Assembly: GCA_963556195.1 (NCBI GenBank)
Contig: OY744551.1
Coordinates: 12,795,096 to 12,859,095 of the forward strand
DNA length: 64,000 nt
From: Sepiola atlantica
Lineage: Eukaryota; Mollusca; Cephalopoda; Sepiida; Sepiolidae
Direction: 5' to 3'
The first letter of the stretch is position 1; every line of letters starts with the position of its first letter. Of this stretch, positions 34,713-49,129 are shown piece by piece. The notes under the pieces were generated by a model. The model saw only the letters and a program-made list of their open reading frames with translations. It was not told the origin of the DNA and made no database searches. Made by a program: the position numbers and the translations under genes.

Positions 34713-34845
34713 ATGCCTAACTACACTCTGTACTACTTCAATGGTCGCGGCCGTGCCGAGATCCTTCGTATGATGATGGCCGCTGCCGGCGTCAAATACA
34801 TGGACAAGAGATTCGAATTCAACGAATGGGACAAATACAGGAATG
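34713..34845 (+). CDS. S-crystallin gene 2 exon 1
   Basis: 133 nt with ATG start and GTAAGAATTG donor. Protein identical to the other two cassettes ([16 protein letters not shown], then [18 protein letters not shown] and so on). At silent sites it is a mosaic: AAGAGATTC as in gene 1's proximal exon, but GAATTC and AGGAATG as in the distal exon. Confidence 0.97.
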
Positions 34846-34966
34846 GTAAGAATTGTTTTTTTTTAATTATTTCTCTTAATAGATTAATCGAGAAAATATA
34901 AACAATATAAGAAAAGCGTTGTCAACTCCTCTAACTACAACCACTTTCTGTCTCTCGCTCTCTCTA

Positions 34967-35013
<47 letters not shown>

Positions 35014-36159
35014 AAAACTAAACGAAAATTCCTTGAACAAAGTTTCTTTCCTCGAACTACCCATCTGTAGAAATTAATATCGCCGGCTGCTTCCCAGCTT
35101 ACTACTACATTGTAGTTTTGAAGTCATATGTAAACAAATTTTTGTTAAGTCGTCCTCCTAAATAACATAACTCTGCTAATCTCCCGCCATCATTACCAAC
35201 GATATCGCTGTTCTCTCACCATCCACCTACTACTCATCACCCCTAATTCTCGAATAGCATTTGGGCCTTAATATGTAGTTAATCTGTAGTGAAAAAAATC
35301 TCGTCGTGAATGACCGTCGAGCAAATAATTCCTGAAGCCAACAAAGTTTCGATTATCAAGCGAAATCCTTCACAGGTTGCAAAATATTATACATATATAT
35401 TAAAACACTCTCTATATAACAGTATTTATTTACTCCTCTCCAGGAGTTAGGCACAAGACCAGTTTTGTATGTTACTCCCACAAGTAAGATGTGACCTAAT
35501 GTCGGGTCGGGAAAGTAGAGTTTGAAAAGCCAGCGCCCGAGAGGTGAGCACTCTGGCCATTAAAAATTGCCTGGACAGCCCCGTCGGCATTCCCCGGTAG
35601 GGGCGCTTCAGACAGTAAGCAATAAACTTACTCTTCCTCAAAAAGGGGAGAGAAACCTGGGAGGGTGAACCTCTTAGAACTGCACAGGACAGACCCATAG
35701 ATCGGCGTAAATCAAACCCCGAAGGCCAAGACAATACCAGTCTGTGGGGTGCAGTATCCATCGGAACAGATACTACACTTTGATCTTAGCCAAAAGGCTA
35801 TATAAGAGTTTTATTTACTCCTCTCCAGGAGTTAGGCACAAGGCCAATTTTATCCTACTCCCACAAGTAAGATGTGACCCAAGGTCGGGTCGGAAAGTGG
35901 GGGTTGAAAAGCCAGCGCCCGAGAGGTGAGCACTCTGACCATCAAAAATTGCCTGGGCAGCCCCGTCGGCATTAATCAGGACAAAGTTGACACTTTTTAG
36001 AAAGAGAAGAAAAACGTATTGGCCAACAATTGACGTATTGACAAAATAGGTGTACCTCGTAGACACTCTTTTGACAAATACGTCTTACGGGACCGGAACT
36101 GGGAACACACGGCGTTCACGGTGTCTTTCGAAAGATGTCCTCATGCCAATTTTAAACAG

Positions 36160-36240
<81 letters not shown>

Positions 36241-36356
36241 CGTAAGTATATATAATTAATTATTCAATAATAAATATATAATTATTATCCACATACGTAT
36301 ATGATTTATCATTGCAGAAACTTAAGTCTGTATCAAATCACATAGAAACGAACTTG

Positions 36357-36399
<43 letters not shown>

Positions 36400-36469
36400 C
36401 AGGGAGAGAAAGATAGAGAAACAGAAGATAAATGCAAAATTTCGGGCCATTTCACGCATCCAATGAGTA

Positions 36470-36552
<83 letters not shown>

Positions 36553-39500
36553 TGGAATCTATAAGAAATGTCGAACCCTACCCTTTATTACATCCATGTG
36601 GATAGCTTGTCCTCATTCCGTCAGACATTATCATGTAGAAGTATTAAGTAATTTCAAACGAGAATTGCCCACATGATCTTACTGATGAGACGATCACCAA
36701 GGTGACCCACTAACATCTGTTGCCCGACGGTGAGTAACACTCAGCTCTAAGTGACACTCTTCTACAGTCGATACTAGTTAAACATAAAATAACAATTGAC
36801 ACTTCTACACAATTATGAGTGACGAAATGAGAACAATCTACCCCATTGCATAAAATAAGTCTGAAATTCAGTTTAGATTCCCTAATTCGACGTAAGGATT
36901 CCGAATTAGCAGGGGGGAGCTTATATCGCCCAACACGATGTTAATATAAGAGCCATGATGTAGGTAGTAGTCCGAATAATTTAAATACTATTCTAATAAA
37001 CCTTTCTTACCACCGATTGCCATTGCTGATAGCACCCTTCCCGAGAATCCAACAGTTCGGCCTAACATTCACAGGCAACAAAAAATGGAATAGATACATA
37101 CAGGATACATACAGGATACCAAGTATGTTGCGAAAAATGTGGGCTCCCTTTACTGGGTTAGAATACTACTCCCCCTTGCTAGTATTTCATATCTCTATAA
37201 AGCCACCATTCGCCTATGTATGGAGTGTTGTTGCCACATCTGGGTTAGTGCACAAACCACTTGTCTCTTCTTCTTCTTGGACAACGTGTGAAAAAGTATT
37301 TATTTAACCTAAAAAAGTACTTCGCTCTCTACCAAGCCCCAGCCCTTGTCCCATCGTTGTCATGTTGCATCCTTATGATTGTTTTACAAGTACTTATACG
37401 GATTTTATTCTAATAAACTTCTTGCACTTGTACCCCTTCAACGGGAATACCCCGACCAACTCGACTAGCAGCACAATCCCCCTTCACTGTCGAGGTCCCC
37501 TAATACCGGGAATCTTTCTTTTCCAAGAGCTTTTTCATCGGACCGCTTGCTTTCGTAATTACATCCCTGCTCCCTGTTTCCCCGACTATACCAACCTGCA
37601 GAAATGTAAATGTAATGCAATCAAAGATATTGCTGCACAACTCCCCACTTAGGATGTCTATATAAACTGACCACTACTGACAGTTGCTCCTTACAACACA
37701 GCGGCGATATGCTATTGGTTGAGATGAATTAAAGTAAAACAATACACTGCAATTCTTTATAAACAAATTTCGAAAGATTACACACAGAAATACATTGTTC
37801 CCATACAATATGACTGCACAAGTTATTCATGCAAAAAGATGATGTAAATGCTTACATTTTCCGTGGCGTCTTTTCTGTTAAGTGTATTACCCTGAACTTG
37901 ATGTTGCTTGTAGCACATATGGTCATCAAATGAAGAAGAAAGCGTTATTTTTGACCACGTGTTAGTACGAGAGCTTCCACAAGATCTCATTTGGCTTTAT
38001 CTTTTTTCACCGGGGGTGTCTTAGCATTTCCACTAAGGGGCATACCTCTGCGCTTACACTGATTCCGACAATACTACAAAACCTACTGAGACACTCTAGA
38101 CTACAATTCATGATGATAAAAAACAACACGGACACCAGATAGACATAGAGTGTATACCAAGAAACGAAATGCCTTTTACAGATACACTAAGACCTCTAAA
38201 ATCAAATATACAATCGAGTTAGATGATTGAATCAATCTTATGAGATTCAGCATATAACATAAAAAGTGTAACCGGAAAATATTTGAATCAGTCAAGATAT
38301 AATGAATTGTTTACCATACACATTAATTCAACCTTTTTATCAATTCGTTTTCAGATATGCCCTGTATGCGTGTTCCCGTCTTGGAGATGGACGGTGGCAA
38401 CAAGATGCCAGAGACCATGGCCATTGCCAGGTACCTTGCCCGTGAACACAGTAAGTATTTTTATCTTATATATATACAAGCTCACCCTACCTTGCGTTTC
38501 CTTAAATTCTGTTAAATGTAAGAAAATAAAAATAAAAACGCCTTTGTTTATCAACTATTAGATGCACGGGGAATTTTCGATCAACCTGTAATATTATGAA
38601 AACAGAAATTTTAATAAATTTAGAGTAATCTTCTCTAGAAATGTGTTGTATTTTTTTAGGCATGTTTAAAAAGAATTTGGAAAGCTTTCATCAAAATTAG
38701 ATATTTTTCTATCATCGTACTATAGTTAAAAAAACAGAAATGTAAATAAAAAAGATATATAGTGTATCTTTAGTTAGCTTTCTTGTAGTCGGGTGAGATT
38801 TAGTGTTAGGGTAAGGGTTAGGCTTAGGGTTAGGTTAATTTGCTTTTTGTAGTGTTATGATTAGGGTTAGGTTAATTTGCTTTTTGTAGTGTTCCTTTGA
38901 ACAAAAAACAATGAACAGCATTCTTGTTAATTTGTCGTGTTTAAATTTACAAATCATTTTCGTCTGTCTGTCAGTCTTACCTTCAAGACTTAATATTTTC
39001 GTCTATCATTATCGCTTAAATTTAAAAAAATAATTCCCATTTGTCTCTCCTGGAGTATTTTAAACTGGTCCGTCGTCTGTCTGCAACGCCTGTTTTGAAA
39101 AAATATAAGTCATGTTTGCCCGTCACCCTCTAGGTAAAAATACAATTTCATTGTTTAATTCTAGTATTTAAATTTGAAGATAATTTACGTATGTTTGTGA
39201 AACTTAAGTTTGAAATCATATTTTTGTTTTTCTGCCACGTTTAACTTAATTTCGAAAAAATATTTGTCATGGTCTGTCACGCGTAAGTTTAAAAATAATT
39301 TCTTAAATACGAAATAGCATTTTCGTCGATATGTTACGTTTAATTTTAAAATAAAATTCTCATTTCCCTCTTAGGCTCAAGTTTTAAATAGCATTTTGAT
39401 TTGTCTGTTGTGTTAAATTTAGACTATTATTTACGTTTGTCTAATATTCGAAATTGCATTATCGTGATTCTGTAACGCTTAATTCTTTTGAAACATGATT

Positions 39501-42500
39501 TTGTTTTGTTTGTCTCACATCATTTTAACGTCAGTCTGTAACGCTTAGTTTTTACACATATTTTCATGTGTTTCTCACGTTACGTTTTAAACGGCATTTT
39601 TTGTACGTGCCAATAGTTTTGTTGTGGAAAATAGAGTGTACTTCAATAAACGAGAAATTATTCTAAACTCGAGGATTGGATGTCAGCGGGTGGGAACGTG
39701 CTCCCCCCCCCCCAAATTCCTATTTTTATCTGGATTTAAAATTTAAGAAAAATGCTATTCGAATATCTATCAATGTTTAAAACGTGTGACTATTTTTCAT
39801 TATCTCAAAATATATAGCTACATGCCCACTCACTGACATTAAACTTTGACCGTCAGTGCAATCGAACGGACTCTTTTTTTTCTTTTACATATTTCACCTC
39901 AAATAGGGTCGGCGGCCACTGTAAACGTAAGGGGCTACTGAGAATTAGGGTATAGGTTTAAGGTGTCATCCTAGGTTCGGAAATGTGTAGCGATATGTCT
40001 GTTTACATTAGTTTTAAACCTCTGCATGTCTTTACATTCGGGGAAACGGGGAGCAGCGAATGAGTTCCAGAGTCCGGCAGCATTCGTATCTTCAAGAGGT
40101 TAATGTGTCTTCCACAAGAAATATTAAAAAGAAAAAAAATGCCTATCACTTTTGAGGAGGATGCGTTGTGTCAAAAGCTCAAGTGTTTAAAATAAATAAA
40201 TAATTTATTTAAAAAAAAAAATCACATTGTTTATTTGGTTCTCGAAAAGTTTTAAAATATTATTCAAATAGCAAGCAATGTTTTTAAAAAGTGCGACTAT
40301 TTTTCATTATGTAATGCATTTTGATGTTAATATTTTACATGAGAGTTCATCATTCAAACTCCTCAACCAAACATTCACAAGCAACATGAATTGGAGCAAA
40401 TACATAGAAGACATTACCCAGGCTGCTTCAAAAGATAGTGGGCTCCTTCTACTGCGCTATAAAAACTCTCACATATGTCAGTATCCTATATCTCTACAAC
40501 ACCACCATTAACACATGCATGAAGTATTGTTGCCACATCGTGGCCGGAATATAAACCTATTAGACATGTTTACCAAAAATGGTTCCAATCTAATAGGTCC
40601 CGCACTGTCAACCAAGCTCCAACCCATGGCCCATCTCTGCAATGTTGAATCTCTGTGCTTGTTTTACAAGTACTTCAATGGAATATGCAATAATTGCCCT
40701 TTGATGTAAATGCATCCGAGCAACCCGGTAATCAGCAAACTCCCACCCCTTCACTGCAGATGCCCCCAGATATCGGAAAGCTTTATATTCCAATAGTTTC
40801 TTCCCTCGAACTGCTTTGGATTTTCCTTCTTGTTCTCTGCTTCCATGACTGTACTAACATGCAGAAAGTTAAAGTGATGTGAACAAAAATCTCGCTGCTT
40901 ACCCCCGTACTTAGAATATCCCTGTACGTATAGTCCCTAATTTCACCAGTTTACGTCCAAGTGGCAATATGCCTTGTTTGGGGTGAATAATTTATTTTAC
41001 TACTTAGTAAACAGTGTAGAAAGAACTATATGTCTTGCGTGTGCCAGTTGGTTCCATAGTACAACATTCACTTACGGATGTTGGCAACCTTCACGTGGTC
41101 CTTCCTGCATAAATGCCAACAACAGAATAAAGCCGGTCAACAACGTTATGCCATGCTTACTCATACGACTTTACTACTAAATATTTTAACCTGGTGAACA
41201 TGGTAGCTGTAAGAGAACTCGTGACTAAAGGAGAGTTACCTTCTCTAAATCTGGCATTAGTTATTAAAATGTAAAAACTCTTGATACGATTGAATATAAC
41301 TAAATACTTATAATTTTAGGAACACGAATTTATATTTTCATGAATGTAAGGGGCCATTATTGTTATATGGCTAGATTCCGAACCAGAAAACAGCAATTCT
41401 TCCCCCAGAAATATCGCTCATTGAATATGAGGACTATAGGATAAAATACGGAAAGCGAAAGTTACGAGGCTGCCGAAAGTAAACCCAATGTCCACTTTCT
41501 ACTCTCCACTAACTTATAAACTAAATACATATTTTTGGTGCTTGTATAATAAAAAGCCGAAAAAAAGTTGTTTTTGTTTTTTAGTGTTGGAGAGGTAAAT
41601 AAGGGGCAGGTAACTCTTACCACCCTTTTAAAACACGATTTTCTCTATAATTAGGAAAATGGATCTTAACTCTTTCAAGTTCGAAGATATTATTTATTTT
41701 ACCTCAGACCGTGCAAAAAATAGATTTTCTACAAACACACAGATTAATTTCTGGTGCAGAAACACGCCCATAACCCTAACCTTTAGCCATAAACCCTAAC
41801 TCTAACCCTAAACTCTAAACCCTAAACTCTAAACCCTAAACCCTAAACCCTAACCCTTGTTGTGCATTTATTATTAAGTAAATTGCTTTAATTTAGATTA
41901 ATAGAACAACAAATTGTATTTTATGGAAAAAATTGTTTGAAAGCTAGAGCTGATGTGAAGAGTTACCTGCCCCTTATTTACCTCTCCAACACTAAAAGAC
42001 AAAAAAAAACTTTTTTTCGGCTTTTTATTACACAAGCACCATATTGTTTTTATCTACATTTTGATTAGAAAGAAGTTTCGGTCAGCAGCAAATATAAATC
42101 TACTTTATATATACATTAAGCGTAATGAATATTTCAATCTCCTAAGATACACAAAGGGTTATTGTATGCTGGTCACTATTTACATATATATTTAATCGAC
42201 TTTATGTAAAAAAATATGTTTTGTGCACTAAATTACTTGAATAAAATTGTTTAAAATTAAAATTTGGTATAAACTTATTCATTTATAAACTTAGTAATTC
42301 ATTTTTGTAATCTCCATTTACTTAGTTAAGAATATGTGTATGTTTACATATTTCTACGTAATAAAAATACTCCTAAACTAATTAACCAATCATTATGAAT
42401 ATTAGAATAGAGCAACTTGGTGCAAGAGTCGATAATGTAAGACCATATTTAGTTTAATTTACTTTTACCCAAATTATCAAATAAGAGAAACCCGTTCGTA

Positions 42501-44944
42501 AAAAATGTGTATACCTCTGATTTTTGTGAATTCTTAACAATTGTTATTAGACACCAATTAATAAATATTCCCCAAATTTCGGTTTCTTTGAGAGCATAAG
42601 ATGGAGACGACCTCCTATTTGATAAGCAGTTATAAGACGCCAATTAAATAAGATTCCCTAAATTTCAATTTCTCTTTAAGACCCTTTAAGTTTCAGCCTT
42701 ACATTTGAGACATATTCTAGAATCAAAATCGTCTAGTGGATGTTGATCAAAATTGAAATACGGATTTTAGACGCATCATTTAGTATCATTACCGCTTGAT
42801 TTTTATCTTCATGAGGGGACATAAGAGTGGTGCAAACAATTGTTCTATTCACGTATTCTCGTTTAGTATAAAAGTTTTATTTTCTATCCATTAGATTTCT
42901 ACCCCAAGAGCAGCATGGACATGATGAGGTGTGACTACATCAGCGACTGCTTCTATGAAATCATGCACGATTACATGAGGTACTACCACTGGAAGAATGG
43001 ACGCTTCAGGGTGAGTCCGTCATTTCGGAGTTTATCAATATTTCATATTAATATTTCATCACTTTATCCAATTTACATTCGAATAATTCTCTCATATGAA
43101 TTAAGAAAAATGACATTAATATAATCATTAATAATAATAAATGCCACCTGATAATACAATTCACAATCCTTTTAGCAATCCACACATATTTGTTACAAAT
43201 AATCTTCAGTCTATGGTTGACTTGTCCACCAACTTTCACTCATAAATGCCCAACAGTTTTTTGTCTTGGCTAACAAGTTCGGGTCTCATTTTTTTACTAT
43301 ATAATTTGATTCTGAGTATTTAATCCACCATGATGGATTTCGTTTTCTTCGTAAATATGTCTGTTATTTTAAGCGTCACCCGTAAACCGATAGAGCCCCA
43401 GTCATATTTCTTGTGTGGTTAGACATTGTTTTTCTTTGTTTCGGACCAAGAATATTTTTAGTTAAAAAAATTTCAAAAATTTTTGGCCTCCTCCAAAATT
43501 TTTTTATCCTCCCCCATATATAGTAATATTTTCAGTTAAAAATTATTTTAATATTTTGTTGTAAAATAGTATGAATTACATCGTGACCGTTGGACACCAA
43601 TGTGAAGTAAGTTATCTCTATGAGCGCCTCTTTATTGCCATTATTCGAGGAACACCATGTGCCTGCTCTCGGCCTGCTAAGCTAGCAGGTCAACCGATGA
43701 AACTTCCTGGTGTTCCGAATAATATTAATATTTTGTCAAATGTTGAATTATGTATTTACTTAATGCATCTGATTTCCTTTGTGACAGCAGGATTAGAAAC
43801 CCGTCGGCTTGTACAGCTTCGCGAGCTGGGCGACAACGAGTGAAGCGAAGCAAAAATTCGCACTCATTGAAACTAAAATGATCTGCTGGCTATCAGCAGT
43901 TGTAGTGTTTGGTCACGTCTGTAATGACAATCTCTTAAGGCGATACAGCATCGCTCCGATTGATAGCAAAGTGAGCGAATGGTGGCTCAGATGGCTTGGA
44001 TATGCTCTGAGTGCCGATAGCGACAAAGTCGCAAAACTCGCTTTTAAATTTGAAGCAACATCGAGGAAGGCCGATGATGAGATGGACAGACACCAAGCAC
44101 AATTTTCACTTCACCGCGACCAAGCCTATTATCGTGCTAAGTGGACATGACAATCCATTATTGTTTATTCCGCCGTAGCTCGGAACTGGCCAAAAAAAAG
44201 AAGCATTTTTAATTTCTTTTTTTTTATTTCAAAGAAAAATTCTGTAACGACATTTTTTTTTAAAAATAAGGTTCACTTTGTGTTAATAATTTATGATTTT
44301 TTTAAAATGAGGTTCACTTTGTGTTAATAATTCATGATTTTTTAAAAATGAGGTTCACTTTGTGTTAATAATTCATGATTTTAAAAAAATCAGGTTCACT
44401 TTGTGTTAATAATTCATGATTTTTAAAAAATAAGATTCACTTTGTGTTAATAATTCATAATTTTTTAAAAATAAGGTTAATTTTGTGTTAATAGTTCATG
44501 ATTTTTAAAAAAGAAGGTTTACTTTGTGTTAATAATTCATTATTTTTTAAAAATAAGGTTCCCTTTGTGTTAATAATTCATGATTTTTTTAAAATAAGGT
44601 TCCCTTTGTGTTAAGAATACATGATTTTTTTAAAAATAAGGTTCACTTTGTGTTAATAATTCACGAGTTTTAAAAATGTACTTTACTATTTTTAAATAGT
44701 TCGGTAACAACGGAATGATGTCTTCCGACATGGGAGGTAACCGCGGAATGATGTCCCCAAATATGGGAGGTAACCGTGGAATGATGTCCCCGAACATGGG
44801 AGGTACCCCCGGAATGATGTCTCCAAACATGGGAGGTAGCAGTGGAATGATGTCCCCGAACAGCGGTGACATGATGAACTCAAACTACGATGTAAGTTCA
44901 CTTTGTTGTTTGTATTTTGATCAAAATTATTCGAGGTTAACGAA

Positions 44945-45028
<84 letters not shown>

Positions 45029-45330
45029 ATATGCAAGATTAAATATGAAGTGAGAGTTTCAGACAAAATGTGAAATTGGTTAAGGAAATGGGGAAAAGCA
45101 GTGTAACAAACTAGCAATCACAAGAACAAAAACACGTCATTGTAGCTATTTCGGTCGATGGTTCCGACCATAGTCGTTTGTTTTGTTTTTTCAAATGAAT
45201 ATGGTCGCAACCATTGACCGAAATATCTTGTTATTCTACAATGTGGGTTCGTTCCCTTATATTTGCTAGTTTATTAGTCCGCTTTTCCACATTTCCTTAA
45301 CCAATTTCACACACACACACACAAACACAT

Positions 45331-45402
<72 letters not shown>

Positions 45403-45739
45403 AGAGACAGACAGACAGACAGACAGAGAGAGAGAGAGAGAGAGGGAAGGAGAAAAAGAGACTGCGATGACTTGGAACAACACAAGACTGAAACAAGTGG
45501 AGAGCCGCCATTCGAAATATAATAAGGAATTTTGAAGTAGATCTTGTTGAGAAATTGACGGGAGCAAGATAAAGAACAAAGGAGCGTTCGACCCAACAAA
45601 AAGGTTTTTCTGCTCCATTTGTCGTCTCGTCTGCGGATCACTCGTTGGCCTGAAATCTCACAATCGCTATAAATATAAATAGAAGCTGATTTTGCTTTCG
45701 GACACTCATACGTTAAAATCGACGTCTATAATATATATA

Positions 45740-45805
<66 letters not shown>

Positions 45806-48759
45806 CTACATACGTATAGGTTTCATCTTTCTGGAATCATCCGTGTTGAGATAATTATTTAATCCGGTCGCAGGATTCGAAACCCCGAAACACGAGTAAA
45901 AAAATTGTTAAAAATAACAGAATTTATCTGCTTAGTTATGCCTTTTCAGTTTTTTCAGTTTTCTAATTATTATTTTTGTGATTACATTTAAAAGAATCAC
46001 GTATATTACATATGTATTACAAACGTTTTCCATTCTTCGTCGAGTCATCTTCAGGTGATAAAAGCAAATAAAAAGAAAACGCTGGAAAAAAAAGAGAATT
46101 TCGAAAGAGACCAAGAATGCGACATTGAAGTCAGTTAGCCGCCAAAAGATCAAACTCGAACAGTTTCAAGAAAGACGCAAACAATTTAAAAATCCGGGAC
46201 GCCAGAATTAACGTTAGATGATAACATTGTATAACGTTAAGCATCTTAAAATGTCGTTGCATATTTCATACGTAACACACAACATCAACCTAATACAGAT
46301 TATTTAGTACTTGCTAAAGACATCTTCATGTCTGGATAAGAATACGGCTCTCGCAAAACCTGTGCATTTTACACTTTATAGTCCCCTGCTAACGAGGGCA
46401 GTGCGTTCACTGTATTGGCAGCTATAGTCTTCTGCGAAGCTGCGATGTTAACTCTGCCAGAACATCCGTTTTTCGATGTGCACCACAGGAGCTACAACTG
46501 TTCGTAAAAATAGAGTGGTTTCTGGTAAAAAGTTTACTCTTCTAGATCCGCCGGTTCTGTCTATTACACATGCATATTAGCAGGCGAACCGGTGCTTCTG
46601 CAGAGACGGGGGCCACTGTTTCGATCGATGGCGGCGGAAACTGCCGACCTCTCTTCAAGAGAAATCGTGATCGACGGAAAGAAATTTGATTTTGGGGGAA
46701 ACAACTAATATTGGGTTAATTACTTTTTCACGAAATGGACGTAAACCGATTTAACTTTGAAGAGTTCTTGCATTTACTCGGGGATAATTGCAAAATTATT
46801 GATTTTTTGCAAGCGCATAATTTAATTTCAGGTGCCCAGACATGTATATGTGGCGCTGATTACTCTGTAAAAATGTGTTTTTTTCCACATTTATCGTTCA
46901 GTGAATTGTTTACTTTTGTTTTCAAATCAAAGTTTTACTTAGTTTTACTTATTACGTTTTTTTTTATTTCAATAAAAGTTTGCTATTTATTTGATGTACA
47001 TAATGTTTATCAAAGTTTTATTTAATTCGTTTTTTGTTAAATTTCAAATGTTTATCAAAGTTTTATTTATTTATTTGCTGTACATATTGTTTAATTTGTT
47101 TCAATATATCAATTTTCATAATTTTAACTTATCCTCAATTGTCAATTCAACAGATATCTTCCCCAAAATCCAATTTCTTTCCGTCGCTCACGTTTTCGCA
47201 CGATTTTTCCCGAAGAGGAGTCGGCAGTTTCCGCCGCCATCGATCGAAACAGTGACCCCCTTCTCTGCAGAAGCACCGGCGAACCCTTTGAACCATGTGA
47301 CTCTTCACCACGTACGGTGGTCATTTACTACGGAGCGACTGCATTTTACATATAACATAATAGGCCATCTCGGAAAATTACTATACGAAACCTTTTACAT
47401 TAGATAAATATGTTTGTGTTAGGCATTGAAAATATTTTGTTTTATTTCTGTTATTTCAGAACTACCTGCAATGGAGATATATGAACACCTTCAACCGTAT
47501 CATGCCCTTCATGGAGAGGACCCTCAGCATGCGCGATGGTGGTAACAAATTCTTCATGGGTGATATGGTAAGTTTTTTTAAATTATTTTCTTTACTTATT
47601 CGAATAATTATAATTCAAATTTAATGTATTTATATTTGAATTCGGTATTGGTACAACACCGACATTTTGTTCGTCATCTTCCGGCACTTTACGTAAACAA
47701 CCGTAAGATTAAATTAAATTTATGAAACATTAATTCAGAAAAAACATCTTTAGACTTACGTGAGATTCGAACCCGGATATTGAAAGCGTAAAATGTAATG
47801 CCTTAGTAATGTATACTCTTCCTATTCCTTTTATGTTAACTAATCGCGTTTCTGTTCGCACACGCACAGACAGATTCTAAAAACACAATAACTTTTTTTT
47901 TTAATAGAACATAGATTATCCTCGAGTGGCCTTTGGCCTTTATAAGTGGTGACTCTTTTGTAAAGAAAACATAGATTTAGCTTGCGATGAGAAAGATACT
48001 ATTTAAAAAAAATATTTAAATTGTTAAAATGAATTAAATAATTAGAACGGTAAAAAAGGTTTATTTAAAAAATGTTTAGAAACCTGCGACATTTATACAG
48101 AAGAAGTTAGTTTAAGTGAGGGGAAAAAACAATGCCAAAAACGCATGTCTTGCTGAAGGTAGAGAAAGAAAGAAAGAAGGAAAGAAGGAAAGAAAGAAAA
48201 ATAGAAGGAAACGGTATAGCTTCCATGAATTATTCTGTCCTACGCATTGTGTGACAAAAACAAACTATAGCCGATACGATTTTTTACGTTGTTGTTTTAA
48301 ATAAGCGTTACATGAAGAAAGGTTAAGAAATTAAACATTTAATCTCCTTCACTGCAAGAAACCAGACGCATTTAATATCTTGCTGAATCTTTATGTCGAA
48401 CTCATGAACCTGTTAGGGAATTGCGACTGGAACCCTTTCTTCGATCAAAAGAAGGTATCTTGCTCTCGTCACGCCAGACATGACCTTAAGAACTTTGTAA
48501 TTGTATTGTTCTATCGCCCATACTAAAAATTGAACGTTTAACCTCTAGATGACTGTCATTTAAAATTGACTGACACTTACTTTGTTCCTTGCACCACGAG
48601 TCCGTGCGGATAAGACACACCTGTAGAAGGTCGGGTGTTACATCAGCCGAAACGTACTGAGAATTTCATCCAAGCTGAGAACAATAGTTCGAATAATCGA
48701 AATAATATAAATTATATATTAATTTTAATTTGAAAAGTTTCGAACCATAAATATTTTTA

Positions 48760-48794
<35 letters not shown>

Positions 48795-49079
48795 TGTGTG
48801 TGTGTGTGTGTGTGTGTCTGTGTGTGTGTGTATATCTATATATATATATATATATATTTATATATAGTACTAGACACTAACAGTAACAATATAAAATATC
48901 GACATAAATTTAGAGGCGATAAATTACCACGTAATTTCAGACAGGAAACTCGTAGCGTACTAGTTAATGCACTCGATTATTTCACTTAATGCCATAGTCA
49001 GCCACGCTGATGAGCCGCAGTAACGGCGAAACACGTGTCCGTGGATAACTATTGTATCTCTCTATTTATATCTCTCTCT

Positions 49080-49129
<50 letters not shown>

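Larger units (their letters stand above)
31966..37339. repeat. Segmental duplication, copy B (partner 1-5927)
   Basis: Matches copy A from its first base onward, carrying the minisatellite (32883-33487), promoter and exon 1 of gene 2, a U2-headed SINE and the LINE piece. It lacks A's plus-strand SINE and the 4692-5140 block, and has a second partial SINE. Here the duplicated unit continues into the rest of a complete gene, so B probably keeps the ancestral arrangement. Confidence 0.93.

Noticed and set aside
46020..46060. Hammerhead-like CTGAAGATGACTCGACGAAG on the minus strand
   Set aside because: The core has an inserted base (CTGAAGATGA) and no cleavage triplet in place. It is part of a dispersed repeat also seen at 53295.
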